From assembly GCA_963796915.1 (NCBI GenBank), contig CAWCNI010000004.1, forward strand, positions 1,736,001-1,800,000: a stretch of DNA of 64,000 bases, written 5' to 3'. The translations under genes were made by a program, and so were the position numbers. The DNA comes from JAENWD01 sp963796915 (lineage in GTDB: Bacteria; Acidobacteriota; Vicinamibacteria; Vicinamibacterales; JAENWD01). The first letter of the stretch is position 1. Every line of letters starts with the position of its first letter. Shown here piece after piece: positions 18,389 to 28,081 of the stretch. The notes under the pieces were generated by a model. That model searched no databases. It was not told the DNA's origin and worked only from the letters and a program-made list of their open reading frames with translations.

Positions 18389-20068
18389 ATGACCGCCGGT
18401 CCCCGTACCATCCGCGCCGCACGCGGCACCACGCTTTCCTGCAAGGGCTGGCCGCAGGAAGCCGCGCTGCGCATGCTGATGAACAACCTCGACCCCGACG
18501 TCGCCGAGCGCCCCGACGACCTCGTCGTCTACGGCGGCTCGGGCCGCGCCGCGCGCAGCTGGGAGGCGTTTGACGCGATCGTCGAGTCGTTGCGCGCCCT
18601 TGAAGGCGACGAGACACTCGTGGTGCAGTCGGGCAAGCCTGTCGGCGTCTTCCGCACGCATGCCGGCGCGCCGCGCGTGATCATCGCGAATGCGCTGCTC
18701 GTGCCACGCTGGGCCACCTGGGACACGTTCCGGGACCTCGAGCGGCGCGGGTTGACGATGTACGGGCAGATGACGGCGGGCAGCTGGATCTACATCGGCT
18801 CGCAGGGCATCCTGCAAGGCACCTACGAGACGCTCGCGGCCATTGGCAGCCGGCATTTTGGCGGCAGCCTTCGCGGCCGCTCCGTCGTCACGGCGGGCCT
18901 CGGCGGCATGGGCGGCGCGCAGCCACTGGCCGCGACCATGGCCGGCGCCGCAGCGCTCGTCATCGAAGTGGATCCGGCGCGTCTCGCGCGGCGCGTGGCC
19001 AGCGGGTACCTTGACGAAGCGACGCCTTCGCTGGAGCATGCGCTGGACCGGCTGACGAGCTGGACGCAGGCAGGGACGGCACGCTCGATCGGGCTCGAGG
19101 GCAACGCCGCCGACATCCTGCCGGCTCTCGTCGCGCGCGGCGTGATTCCAGACGTGGTCACCGACCAGACTTCCGCGCACGACGCGCTCAACGGCTACGT
19201 CCCCAACGGCCTGTCCCTGGCCGCGGCGCTGTTGTTGCGTCAGCAGTCGCCGGAGTCTTACGTGTCGCAGTCCATGCGGGCCATGGCCACGCACGTGCGG
19301 GCGATGCTCGATCTGAAGGCGCGAGGCAGCGTGGTCTTCGACTACGGCAACAACATCCGCGCGCAGGCCGCCGAGGCTGGCGTCACCGACGCCTTCGATA
19401 TACCGGGCTTCGTCCCCGAGTACATCCGCCCGTTGTTCTGTGAAGGCAAGGGCCCGTTCCGCTGGGCGGCCCTCTCCGGGGATCCGGAAGACATCGCGGC
19501 TACCGACAAGGCGGTGCTGGAGCTGTTCCCGGATGACGAGCCGCTGGCACGCTGGATTCACCTGGCCGGCGAGCGCGTCCGTTTCCAGGGGCTGCCTGCC
19601 CGGATCTGCTGGCTGGGATACGGCGAGCGCGCCCGCTTCGGGCTGCACATCAACGAGATGGTGCGTCGCGGCGAGCTGCGCGCGCCGATCGTGATCGGCC
19701 GCGATCATCTCGACACCGGATCTGTCGCCTCGCCCACGCGCGAGACCGAAGGCATGCGGGACGGCAGCGACGCCATCGCCGACTGGCCGATCCTGAACGC
19801 GCTCCTCAACGCCTCGGCCGGCGCCACCTGGGTCTCGGTGCACCACGGCGGCGGGGTCGGCATCGGCTACTCGCTGCATGCCGGCATGGTGATCGTCGCG
19901 GATGGCTCCGCGGACGCCGCCGCGCGCCTCGAGCGCGTGCTCACCTGCGACCCGGGCATCGGCGTCGCCCGCCACGCTGACGCGGGCTACCCGGAGGCCA
20001 TTGCCACCGCGGCGGCTCGTGGAATCCACCTGCCGATGCTGTCGGCCGGCCAGGGCCGCGTTTCATGA
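18389..20068 (+). CDS. hutU: Urocanate hydratase
   Basis: A 559-residue cytosolic enzyme that hydrates urocanate to imidazolonepropionate using NAD+ as electrophile; step two of histidine catabolism after HutH. Family blocks seen: LRMLMNNLDPDVAERPDDLVVYGG near the start, QSGKPVGVF, GGMGGAQPLA (NAD-binding) and VSVHHGGGVGIGYS near residue 485. Its stop overlaps the start of the AAA ATPase gene in an ATGA, so hutH, hutU and that gene are probably one operon. Confidence 0.97.
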   Translation: MTAGPRTIRAARGTTLSCKGWPQEAALRMLMNNLDPDVAERPDDLVVYGGSGRAARSWEAFDAIVESLRALEGDETLVVQSGKPVGVFRTHAGAPRVIIANALLVPRWATWDTFRDLERRGLTMYGQMTAGSWIYIGSQGILQGTYETLAAIGSRHFGGSLRGRSVVTAGLGGMGGAQPLAATMAGAAALVIEVDPARLARRVASGYLDEATPSLEHALDRLTSWTQAGTARSIGLEGNAADILPALVARGVIPDVVTDQTSAHDALNGYVPNGLSLAAALLLRQQSPESYVSQSMRAMATHVRAMLDLKARGSVVFDYGNNIRAQAAEAGVTDAFDIPGFVPEYIRPLFCEGKGPFRWAALSGDPEDIAATDKAVLELFPDDEPLARWIHLAGERVRFQGLPARICWLGYGERARFGLHINEMVRRGELRAPIVIGRDHLDTGSVASPTRETEGMRDGSDAIADWPILNALLNASAGATWVSVHHGGGVGIGYSLHAGMVIVADGSADAAARLERVLTCDPGIGVARHADAGYPEAIATAAARGIHLPMLSAGQGRVS

Positions 20069-21177
20069 CCGGCGCCCGCCCCGCGTTCGAGCGGCGTGTG
20101 CTGTGGGCACTCGACGCGCAGCCAAGCCGGATTCCGGTGCTGGTCGGTGGCACCGGCAGCGGCCGCACGTTCCTGCTGCGGCGCACCAGAGATCGTCTTG
20201 GCGCCGGCAGCTGCCAGTACATCGACGTCGAGCGCTCGGCCACCACGCCGGAGCGGCTGCTGCGAACGGTGCTGATGGCATCGCCGTTCAGCGCCGCGGA
20301 CGTCTCGGCGGAGGCGCGATCGCCGCGTGAGGCCTTCGACGCGCTGATCGCGTTCTTCCAGGGCGCCCGCACGCGCTCGGGTGCGCCGGTGACGTTCCTG
20401 CTCGACGAAGCGCTCGAGTTCAGGACCTTCGAGAACTTCCCCGGCCTGCGCCACGTGTTCCACGATCTGCTCTCGGGCCTCGCCGGATCCACCAACCGGT
20501 TCGTCCTGACGACGCGCTACGTCCACCGCGCGCTGCGGCTGCTCGGCAGCCAGGGGCCGCATCTCGAGGTGGTGCACCTGACGCCCCTCACCATCGACGA
20601 GCTGCGAGACGTCACCGACGCGTCGTTTACCGCGGACCCCGAGGTGATGCGCGCGGTCCATGCGCTGAGCGACGGCCATATGGGCTACGCCCAGGCGTTG
20701 ACCGACAAGATGCAGCAGATTGGCGCCGACCCCATCAGCGCCCTCGCCGCGCTCATCTCGGTCGACGGGCAGCTGGCCCGGGACCTCAGCTTCGCGTATG
20801 AGCTCCGCCTGCACCGGGCGCGCGGCTACGGCGCGCTCAAGGCCATCCTCGACATCCTGGCCGAGCAGGAGCCGCTGACGCTGACGGAGATCGCGGTGCG
20901 ACTCGGACGCACGCCCGGCTCCACCAAGGACTACCTGTCGTGGCTGGAAGACGTCGACATGGTCACGGTCCGGCAGAAGCGCTACACGATTGCCGACCCG
21001 CTGATGCGGCTCTGGGTGCGCCTGCACTGCCGCCCCGAGCCGCCCGCCGACGCGGCTGTTGCCGAAGAAGTGCAGCGTTACGCGCTGGCGCGGCTGCCGC
21101 AGCGCGAAGAGCCGGTGCTGGTCGGCGCGCGCGCTGAAGGCGAGCGCCGCGCGTGGGGCATCATCGAGATTGATTGA
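20065..21177 (+). CDS. AAA-type ATP-binding protein with winged-helix C-terminus
   Basis: A 370-residue protein. The P-loop reads GGTGSGRT (about residues 28-35), with arginine where the Walker A lysine is expected; FLLDEALEF near 112 is a Walker B-like strand. From about residue 270, LTLTEIAVRLGRTPGSTKDYLSWLEDVDMV is a winged-helix/MarR-like DNA-binding segment, as in archaeal-type STAND or ORC/Cdc6-like ATPases. The ATGA overlap with hutU implies coexpression. It could be a regulator, but no function is established. Its end overlaps the convergent rnc gene by 17 bases. Confidence 0.65.
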   Translation: MTGARPAFERRVLWALDAQPSRIPVLVGGTGSGRTFLLRRTRDRLGAGSCQYIDVERSATTPERLLRTVLMASPFSAADVSAEARSPREAFDALIAFFQGARTRSGAPVTFLLDEALEFRTFENFPGLRHVFHDLLSGLAGSTNRFVLTTRYVHRALRLLGSQGPHLEVVHLTPLTIDELRDVTDASFTADPEVMRAVHALSDGHMGYAQALTDKMQQIGADPISALAALISVDGQLARDLSFAYELRLHRARGYGALKAILDILAEQEPLTLTEIAVRLGRTPGSTKDYLSWLEDVDMVTVRQKRYTIADPLMRLWVRLHCRPEPPADAAVAEEVQRYALARLPQREEPVLVGARAEGERRAWGIIEID

Positions 21178-22105
21178 TCGCCGCCAGCGCCTTTCGCGCC
21201 GCGGCCTGCTCCGCTTCCTTCTTCGTCCGCCCTTCCGAGTCCGCCAGCACCTCGGTGCCCACTCGTACCGTCACGTGAAACCGCTTGTCGTGATCGGGGC
21301 CCCGCTCTGACGTCACCTCGTACTCAGGCAGCGGGCGCCCGCCCGCCTGCAGCTGCTCCTGCAGCGTGGACTTGAAGTCGCGCAGGTAATCGGCCGATCG
21401 CACCATGGCGATCTGATCGGCCAGCTCCCTGATGATGAACGTGCGGATGGCGTCGATGCCCCCATCGAGGTAGATGGCCGCCATGACGGCCTCGCAGCCG
21501 TCGGCAAGCAGCGCCTGTTTCTGGCGTCCGCCCGTTTTCTCTTCCCCGCGGCCAAGAAGCAGGTACGACCCGAGCCCGAGGCGGATCGCCAGCTCCGCGA
21601 GCGCCGACGTCGACACGAGCGACGCCTTGGCCTTCGACTTCTGCCCTTCCTGAAACTGCGGGAACTCGCGGTAGAGCATGTCCGCGACGATGAAGCCGAG
21701 CACGGCGTCGCCGAGAAACTCCAGCGACTCGTTGTCGACGACGCCGCCGGTGGCGTCCTCGTGCGCCTTGGACTTGTGTGTCAGCGCGTGCTCGAGCAGG
21801 CCGACGTCGCGAAACCGGTACCCGAGCCGCTGCTCGAGGTCGGCAATCGAACGCTCCAGCGGCACGACGACCCCGCCGACTGTCTGCTCGCGATGTTCGC
21901 CGATGATGCGAGTGGCGGCCTCGGCCAGATCCGGCGGCACAGCCACGCGCACCTCCGTCAGGCCGCTGGCGTTGAACGGGAACCCGGAGGGCCCCGGGCC
22001 GACCCTGGGAATCGACGCGATGCCGTGCGTCTCGAGCAGGCCGCGCACGATCGACGCCTCGATCTCGGAGTGCGTGCGGAAGACGACGGGCCAGTCTCCG
22101 CTCAT
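21161..22105 (-). CDS. rnc: Ribonuclease III with N-terminal DUF2007 domain
   Basis: A 314-residue protein, about 85 longer than typical RNase III. Residues 1-75 match DUF2007 (WPVVFRTHSEIEASIVRGLL, then VRVAVPPDLAEAA). Residues from about 84 form RNase III: the signature NESLEFLGDAVL with catalytic acidic residues, the second site DGCEAVMAAIYLDGG, and a C-terminal double-stranded-RNA-binding domain ending EQAAARKALAAI. It should process rRNA and mRNA duplexes. The start overlaps the amidohydrolase stop (ATGA), and both domains are in one unbroken frame. The fusion is discussed as a finding. Confidence 0.93.
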   Translation of the reverse strand: MSGDWPVVFRTHSEIEASIVRGLLETHGIASIPRVGPGPSGFPFNASGLTEVRVAVPPDLAEAATRIIGEHREQTVGGVVVPLERSIADLEQRLGYRFRDVGLLEHALTHKSKAHEDATGGVVDNESLEFLGDAVLGFIVADMLYREFPQFQEGQKSKAKASLVSTSALAELAIRLGLGSYLLLGRGEEKTGGRQKQALLADGCEAVMAAIYLDGGIDAIRTFIIRELADQIAMVRSADYLRDFKSTLQEQLQAGGRPLPEYEVTSERGPDHDKRFHVTVRVGTEVLADSEGRTKKEAEQAAARKALAAINQSR

Positions 22106-23799
22106 GGGCGTGGCGCGGACTGCGCGTTCGCTTCGTAGACCACACGGCCGCCGACGACAGTCATGATCGGCGTGGTGGCGAGAATCTCGCGCGGCGGAAC
22201 GTCGAAAATCGGCGTCGAGAGGATCACGAAGTCCGCCAGGTAGCCCGCCTTGAGGCGGCCCTTCCTCGACTCGGCGAACTCGGCATACGCGGAGCCCGCG
22301 GTGTAGAACTCCACGGCCTGCGCCAGCGTCAGGCGCTCGTCAGGAAACCAGCCACCGGCCGGCGTCCCGTCGGGGAACTGCCGCGTGACGGCGGCGTACA
22401 GCCCAATCATGGGGTTGAGCGGCTCCACGAACCAGTCGGTCCCGAACGCGACGCGCGCGCCGGCAGCGACGAACGACTTGAAGTTGTACGAGATCTTGAC
22501 GCGCTCCGGGCCAATACGCTTTTCCGCCCAGCGCATGTCGTCGATGCAGTGGCTTGGCTGGATCGACGCAATCGCGCCCAGCGCCTTGAAGCGCGCCTTG
22601 TCCTCCGCCCGCACGACCTGCGCGTGCTCGATCCTCGGGCGGCGGTCGCGCACCCCGCGCTCGCGCTGGAGCTTCTCGAGGATGTCGAGGACCACGGCGT
22701 TGGCGCGGTCGCCGATGGCGTGCACCGTCAACTGGAACCCGGCGGCGTCGGCCTCGAACATCAGCTTCTCGAGCACCTCGGGTGGCTGAATCAGCAGGCC
22801 GGAGGTGGACGGGTCGTCGGCGTAGGGCGCGAAGAACGCCGCGGTGCCTGAGCCCATCGCGCCGTCAGCGAACAGCTTGATGCCGCCGATGCGCAGCCAG
22901 TCGTCGCCGAACCCGGTGGTGATGCCGGCCGCGGCGAGGCCCTCGATGCCGTGATTCTGAATCGACGTGATCCGGACCGGCAGCTCCCCTCGCGCCCGCA
23001 ACAGCTGGTAGGCACGCAGCGCTGTCGCCGTCTCCGTCATGTCCTGCATCGTCGTCACGCCGACAGAGGCCGCGTGACTGGTGGCGGCGCGCGCCTTCTC
23101 CATCGTCTCGTCGAGCGTGGCCGGCGGCACGACGCGCATGATCAACGACGTCGCGTTGTCCTTCAGAATGCCCGTGAGCTCGCCCGACGCGTCCTTGACG
23201 ATGGCGCCGCCGTCGGGCGCTTTGGTGTCGCGGGTGACGCCCGCTCGCGCGAGCGCCACGCTGTTGGCCAGGCCCATGTGGCCGTCGATGCGCTGGATGA
23301 AGACCGGGTTGTCCGGCGTGATCGCGTCGATGAGGGCACGCGTCGGCAGCGCCTGGCCGGGCCAGGACTCGTGGTCCCAGAACCCGCCGAGGATCCAGCG
23401 GCCCTTGGGCTGGGTCTTCACGAATGCCGCCAGCAACCCGGCGGCTTCCGCCGGCGTCCGCGCATTCCGGAGGTCCACCTCCGTCAGCTCGGTGCCGCCG
23501 TCGATCAGATGGACGTGGCTGTCGTTGATCCCCGGGATCACCGTCCGCCCCGCCGCGTCGATGCGGCGAGTGGCCGGCGTGGCAAGCGCCTCGACGTCGG
23601 CCCGGCTGCCGACGCGCACGATGCGCTCACCGCACGCCGCTAGCGCTTCGGCCCACGGCTGCTGCGGGTCCACGGTGTAGATGCGCGCGTTGACCAGGAT
23701 CAGGTCCGGCGAGCAGCCAACGCCGTCTGCGGCCGCGGCAGTGTCGGCCGCGGAGGCGACAAGGAGTGCGACGCCGATCAGCAGTCCGGTGAGTTTCAT
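22102..23799 (-). CDS. Exported YtcJ-like amidohydrolase
   Basis: About 565 residues from the ATG at 23799, which overlaps the phosphatase stop by four bases. A signal peptide (about residues 1-24) precedes the amidohydrolase fold. The metal-binding HxH is in GINDSHVHL; other blocks are GGFWDHESWPGQ, the lysine-side SLIMR region, KLFADGAMGSGTAA, VHAIGDRAN and AFGTDWFVEPLNP with the last metal aspartate. YtcJ-like proteins hydrolyse amides, but the substrate here is unknown. Its placement between a signalling phosphatase and RNase III has no obvious logic. Confidence 0.87.
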   Translation of the reverse strand: MKLTGLLIGVALLVASAADTAAAADGVGCSPDLILVNARIYTVDPQQPWAEALAACGERIVRVGSRADVEALATPATRRIDAAGRTVIPGINDSHVHLIDGGTELTEVDLRNARTPAEAAGLLAAFVKTQPKGRWILGGFWDHESWPGQALPTRALIDAITPDNPVFIQRIDGHMGLANSVALARAGVTRDTKAPDGGAIVKDASGELTGILKDNATSLIMRVVPPATLDETMEKARAATSHAASVGVTTMQDMTETATALRAYQLLRARGELPVRITSIQNHGIEGLAAAGITTGFGDDWLRIGGIKLFADGAMGSGTAAFFAPYADDPSTSGLLIQPPEVLEKLMFEADAAGFQLTVHAIGDRANAVVLDILEKLQRERGVRDRRPRIEHAQVVRAEDKARFKALGAIASIQPSHCIDDMRWAEKRIGPERVKISYNFKSFVAAGARVAFGTDWFVEPLNPMIGLYAAVTRQFPDGTPAGGWFPDERLTLAQAVEFYTAGSAYAEFAESRKGRLKAGYLADFVILSTPIFDVPPREILATTPIMTVVGGRVVYEANAQSAPRP

Positions 23800-25997
23800 G
23801 CGTGTGCCAGAACAGCCGCGGGCGTCGACACGACGGGAGCGCCGGTGTCGTCCACGCGCAGCAGGATGAGCGTCATGTCGTCGTGCGGGCCCGGCTCGCC
23901 GGCAAACGCACGCACCTCGCGAAGAATACGCTCGCGCAGTTCCTCGAATGGCAGGTCGGCGTGCTCTTCGACGAGCGCGCACAGGCGATCCTCGCCGAAC
24001 AGCTCCTCGCTGGCATCCATGGCTTCCGTAATCCCGTCAGTGAACAGCACGAACAGATCGCCGGGCTCGAGCGGGATGGTCGCCTCTTCGAGCACCTGCT
24101 CGAACTTCTCGCCCTTGTCTATCTTCAGCCCGAGCACCATGCCGCTGGGCACGAGCACACGGGTGCGCCAATCCGGGCCGCGTGCGGGCAGATGGAGGAG
24201 CGGCGTGTGGCCGGCCCGGGCGTAGGTCATCGTATGCGACTCGAGGTCGAGCACGGCATACGTCATGGTGATGAAGCTGCGGCTGTCGAGATTGGCCGCG
24301 ATGATCCGGTTCGCGGCCAGCATCAGGTCCCGCGGCGAACGGTGAATCTGGGAGAGCGACAGCATCAGGCCTTTGAGCTCGGCCATGTAGAGGGCCGCCG
24401 ACGTGCCCTTCCCCGACACATCCGCGATCAGGATCCCTGTGCGGTGCTCGTCGAGCGGCAGAAAGTCGTAGTAGTCGCCGCCCACTTCACGCGCGGGAGT
24501 ACAGTTGGCGGTCATCTGGAGCCCGGGAATGCGGATCTGTCCCTGCGGAAGCAGCGACATCTGGATCTCGCGGGCGATGCGCAACTCCTCTTCGAGCCGC
24601 TTCTTCTCGGCCATCTCCGCGAGCAGCTGCGTGAGCCGGCCGGTCATCGTGTTGAACGAGTCGGCCAGCTCGCCGAGCTGATCGCGGGCCTGGACTTCGA
24701 TGCGGTGCGAGAAGTCGCCAAGCTGCACGCGCTCTGTGCCCACGAACAGCTCGTGCACCGACCCGGTGATCGACCGGGCGAGCGCCAACCCGACGACGAG
24801 CGCCATGAACTGGATGATCAGGAAGAGCACGCCGACAGCGACGACGACCAGGACCAGCCCCTGGCTGAGCCCGGTGCCGAGCGGCGTGTTGCCGGCGACG
24901 CGCGAGGGCGGCGTGAGCCGGGCGTAGATATCCGACAACGCCATGCCGAGCGACAGCGTGGCGGTGCCCCGCGTGCCTGTCGCCCAGTCGGAGTAGTCAG
25001 TGAAGACGAACCAGGGCGGCTCGAGCCTGTCGGCGTCGCCTTCGCTGCTCAGCGGGAGCACCCGGGCTGTCGAGCGGGCACGTTGCGGCGCTGGACCGAT
25101 GGCGCTGGCGGCGATGCCCTTGAGCGCGACGCCGGTATCCTGGCGAAGCCTGAGCATCGCGCGTTCGTTGATCGGAAAATCCAGCACCACGGCGAACCGC
25201 GGGTCCCGCCCGTCGGGCAATGCTGCGGCCCGGACACCCAGGTATGTCGTTCGCGTCGACGTCCGGCCGGCGCTGGCCCCGCTCCGATCGACGGCGTACG
25301 CGATGAGGCCGGCAAAGCCCTCGCAGGGCACCCATTGAGGCACTGTCGTCGGCGGATCGAGATGCAGCCATGGACCTGCCACAATCGGCCGTGCCGGCTG
25401 AAGGCGCGACGACGATGGGGTCTGCGCTTCGGAGGGGCACACGCGGCCGACCGGGACCAGCACGAGCGAGGCGTCGGGGTAGCGCTCCTGCAACAGGCGC
25501 TGCTTGCGCTCCAGAAACGCCGCCGGGTCGTCGTCTTGATGGAGGCGATCGGCTTCCATCGCGACCGCACGCGCCAGGAACTGCGCCTGCTCGACGGCGG
25601 TCCTGAGTCGCGCGTCGATGATGAACTGACTGACGGTGCCGAACAGCAGCAGGCCGCAGAGCAGAAAGAACACGATGATGAGCAGGACCGGCACGAGGCC
25701 GACGAAGATGTAGCTCAGGATCAGCTTCCGCCGGACTCTCCACAGCAGCCGCCGCCGTGCCAGTGCGATCAGCCGGCCGACGAAATAGAGAAGCCCCACG
25801 AGCAGCGCCAGCGTGCCCGCCGTGCCGATCACCTCCAGCACGAAGTTGTCGCCGACGACCCGCAGCGCGATCACGGCCAGCAGCTTGACAAGGCTGCCGG
25901 CGAGGACGGCGCGGCCCGGCCATCTGGACGTCAACGTGGCAAGCGCCGACGGCCGCCGTGCGGCGGACCAGTCCGGGGGTGGGATTTCAGTCGGCAT
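23796..25997 (-). CDS. Membrane sensor with HAMP and SpoIIE/PP2C phosphatase domain
   Basis: About 733 residues from the ATG at 25997, chosen to avoid overlap with the divergent gene at 26041. N-terminal membrane segments (including LILSYIFVGLVPVLLIIVFFLL) flank a large sensor region; another helix near residue 390 leads to a HAMP domain and a coiled coil (LAEMAEKKRLEEEL). The C-terminus is a PP2C-type phosphatase: GGDYYDFLPLD, LIADVSGKGTSAALYMA and LFTDGITEAMD carry the metal-binding acidic residues. RsbU-like proteins of this layout dephosphorylate anti-sigma-factor antagonists. No such partner is encoded here. Confidence 0.9.
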   Translation of the reverse strand: MPTEIPPPDWSAARRPSALATLTSRWPGRAVLAGSLVKLLAVIALRVVGDNFVLEVIGTAGTLALLVGLLYFVGRLIALARRRLLWRVRRKLILSYIFVGLVPVLLIIVFFLLCGLLLFGTVSQFIIDARLRTAVEQAQFLARAVAMEADRLHQDDDPAAFLERKQRLLQERYPDASLVLVPVGRVCPSEAQTPSSSRLQPARPIVAGPWLHLDPPTTVPQWVPCEGFAGLIAYAVDRSGASAGRTSTRTTYLGVRAAALPDGRDPRFAVVLDFPINERAMLRLRQDTGVALKGIAASAIGPAPQRARSTARVLPLSSEGDADRLEPPWFVFTDYSDWATGTRGTATLSLGMALSDIYARLTPPSRVAGNTPLGTGLSQGLVLVVVAVGVLFLIIQFMALVVGLALARSITGSVHELFVGTERVQLGDFSHRIEVQARDQLGELADSFNTMTGRLTQLLAEMAEKKRLEEELRIAREIQMSLLPQGQIRIPGLQMTANCTPAREVGGDYYDFLPLDEHRTGILIADVSGKGTSAALYMAELKGLMLSLSQIHRSPRDLMLAANRIIAANLDSRSFITMTYAVLDLESHTMTYARAGHTPLLHLPARGPDWRTRVLVPSGMVLGLKIDKGEKFEQVLEEATIPLEPGDLFVLFTDGITEAMDASEELFGEDRLCALVEEHADLPFEELRERILREVRAFAGEPGPHDDMTLILLRVDDTGAPVVSTPAAVLAHA

Positions 25998-26040
25998 GAA
26001 GCGGGGGCGAAGGTGTTTGATGATATCGTAACCGGCTATC

Positions 26041-27198
<1,158 letters not shown>

Positions 27199-27218
27199 AC
27201 CGGGCGCCGCCTTCGCCA

Positions 27219-27545
27219 TCAACGCGGTGGCAGAACGGCGCCGCGCAGCCAGCCGAGATAGGCATCGCTCCCGGACGACGCCCTCAGCACGAGGAACTCC
27301 GGCACCTCGTACGGATGCAGCGCCGTCAATCGGGTTTCGAGAGCCGCCAGGTTCTCCTCGGTGCTCTTGATGACCAGCTGGCACTCCGCCGCCTCGTCGA
27401 CACGGCCCTCCCAGCGGTAGACGGACGTCATCGCGGCCGAGATGCTGACGCAGGCCGCCAGCCGCTCCCCGACCAGCGCTTTCGCCGCCTCGGCGGCGTC
27501 GCTCCCGGCGGGCCAGGTGGACAGGACGATCACGACAGGCGACAT
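27219..27545 (-). CDS. cutA: Divalent-cation tolerance protein CutA
   Basis: A 108-residue protein, normal length, starting at the ATG at 27545 with GGAGG five bases upstream. It has the small trimeric CutA1 fold: IVLSTWPAGSDAAEAAKALVGERLAACVSI, then YRWEGRVDEAAECQLVIKS and HPYEVPEFLVL. CutA has been linked to copper tolerance and binds divalent metals, but its exact role is unsettled. It diverges from the FtsB-like gene across a stretch with repeated TTGTAC elements. Confidence 0.95.
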   Translation of the reverse strand: MSPVVIVLSTWPAGSDAAEAAKALVGERLAACVSISAAMTSVYRWEGRVDEAAECQLVIKSTEENLAALETRLTALHPYEVPEFLVLRASSGSDAYLGWLRGAVLPPR

Positions 27546-27571
27546 GGCGCCTCCGGCGGTAGGTTGGGGCC

Positions 27572-27672
27572 TTGTACTTTTCGACGAGCTGCGGTACAAC
27601 GGGGTTGTACTTTCGCGGCGGATGCGGTACAAGAGAAAACGCGGTTGTACTTTGCGCGCATGTGCGCTATCT
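27572..27672. promoter_or_regulatory. Repeated TTGTAC/GTACAA elements between cutA and ftsB-like genes
   Basis: Two units, 27572-27599 and 27605-27632, each consist of TTGTAC, sixteen bases and GTACAA, so each is an inverted repeat and the two are direct repeats of each other. A third TTGTAC with the same following TTT stands at 27645-27650; sixteen bases on it has CTATCT instead of GTACAA. The array sits exactly between the divergent starts at 27545 and 27683. It may be an operator for a dimeric regulator; the third element could double as a -35 box (TTGTAC with CTATCT sixteen bases later). Confidence 0.5.
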
Positions 27673-27682
27673 TGGACATTCT

Positions 27683-28075
27683 GTGAGCGAGCCGTCAAAA
27701 CACGCACAGGGCGCCCCGAAGCGCCAGCAGCGCCGGCCGTCCGAGCCGCGCGCCGCTCGTGTCGGCCGCTACGTGCAGATGGGCATCGCCGCCCTGGCGG
27801 TCGTGCTTGTGATCGAGTCGCTGTTCGGCTCGCGGGGCCTCTCGGCCATGTTCGACGCCCGGCGGCAATACGAGTCGGCGGCGGCAGACCTCGATCGGCT
27901 CCGTGCGGAGAACCAGCAGCTTCGCGTCGAGGTCAAGCGCCTGCGGGAAGACCCGGACGCCATTGAAGAGGCCGCGCGCCGCGACCTCGGCTACCTGGCG
28001 CCCGGCGAGAAAGTGTTCATCATCCGCGACGCCCGCCCGGCACCCACGACGCCGGACATCCCGTCCGTCAAGTAA
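27683..28075 (+). CDS. FtsB/DivIC-like septum formation initiator
   Basis: About 130 residues from the GTG at 27683. A basic, disordered N-terminus is followed by one membrane helix (MGIAALAVVLVIESLFG, about residues 31-48), a coiled coil (YESAAADLDRLRAENQQLRVEV) and the segment DPDAIEEAARRDLGYLAPGEKVF, which is the hallmark of FtsB/DivIC family members. Such proteins join FtsL and FtsQ in the division complex. The usual neighbours of ftsB (enolase, ispD) are not here, so the assignment rests on the fold only. Confidence 0.82.
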   Translation: MSEPSKHAQGAPKRQQRRPSEPRAARVGRYVQMGIAALAVVLVIESLFGSRGLSAMFDARRQYESAAADLDRLRAENQQLRVEVKRLREDPDAIEEAARRDLGYLAPGEKVFIIRDARPAPTTPDIPSVK

Positions 28076-28081
28076 GCCCCC

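Noticed and set aside
18374..20029. A 551-codon minus-strand open frame opposite hutU
   Set aside because: It is antisense to a complete urocanate hydratase and shows no domain.
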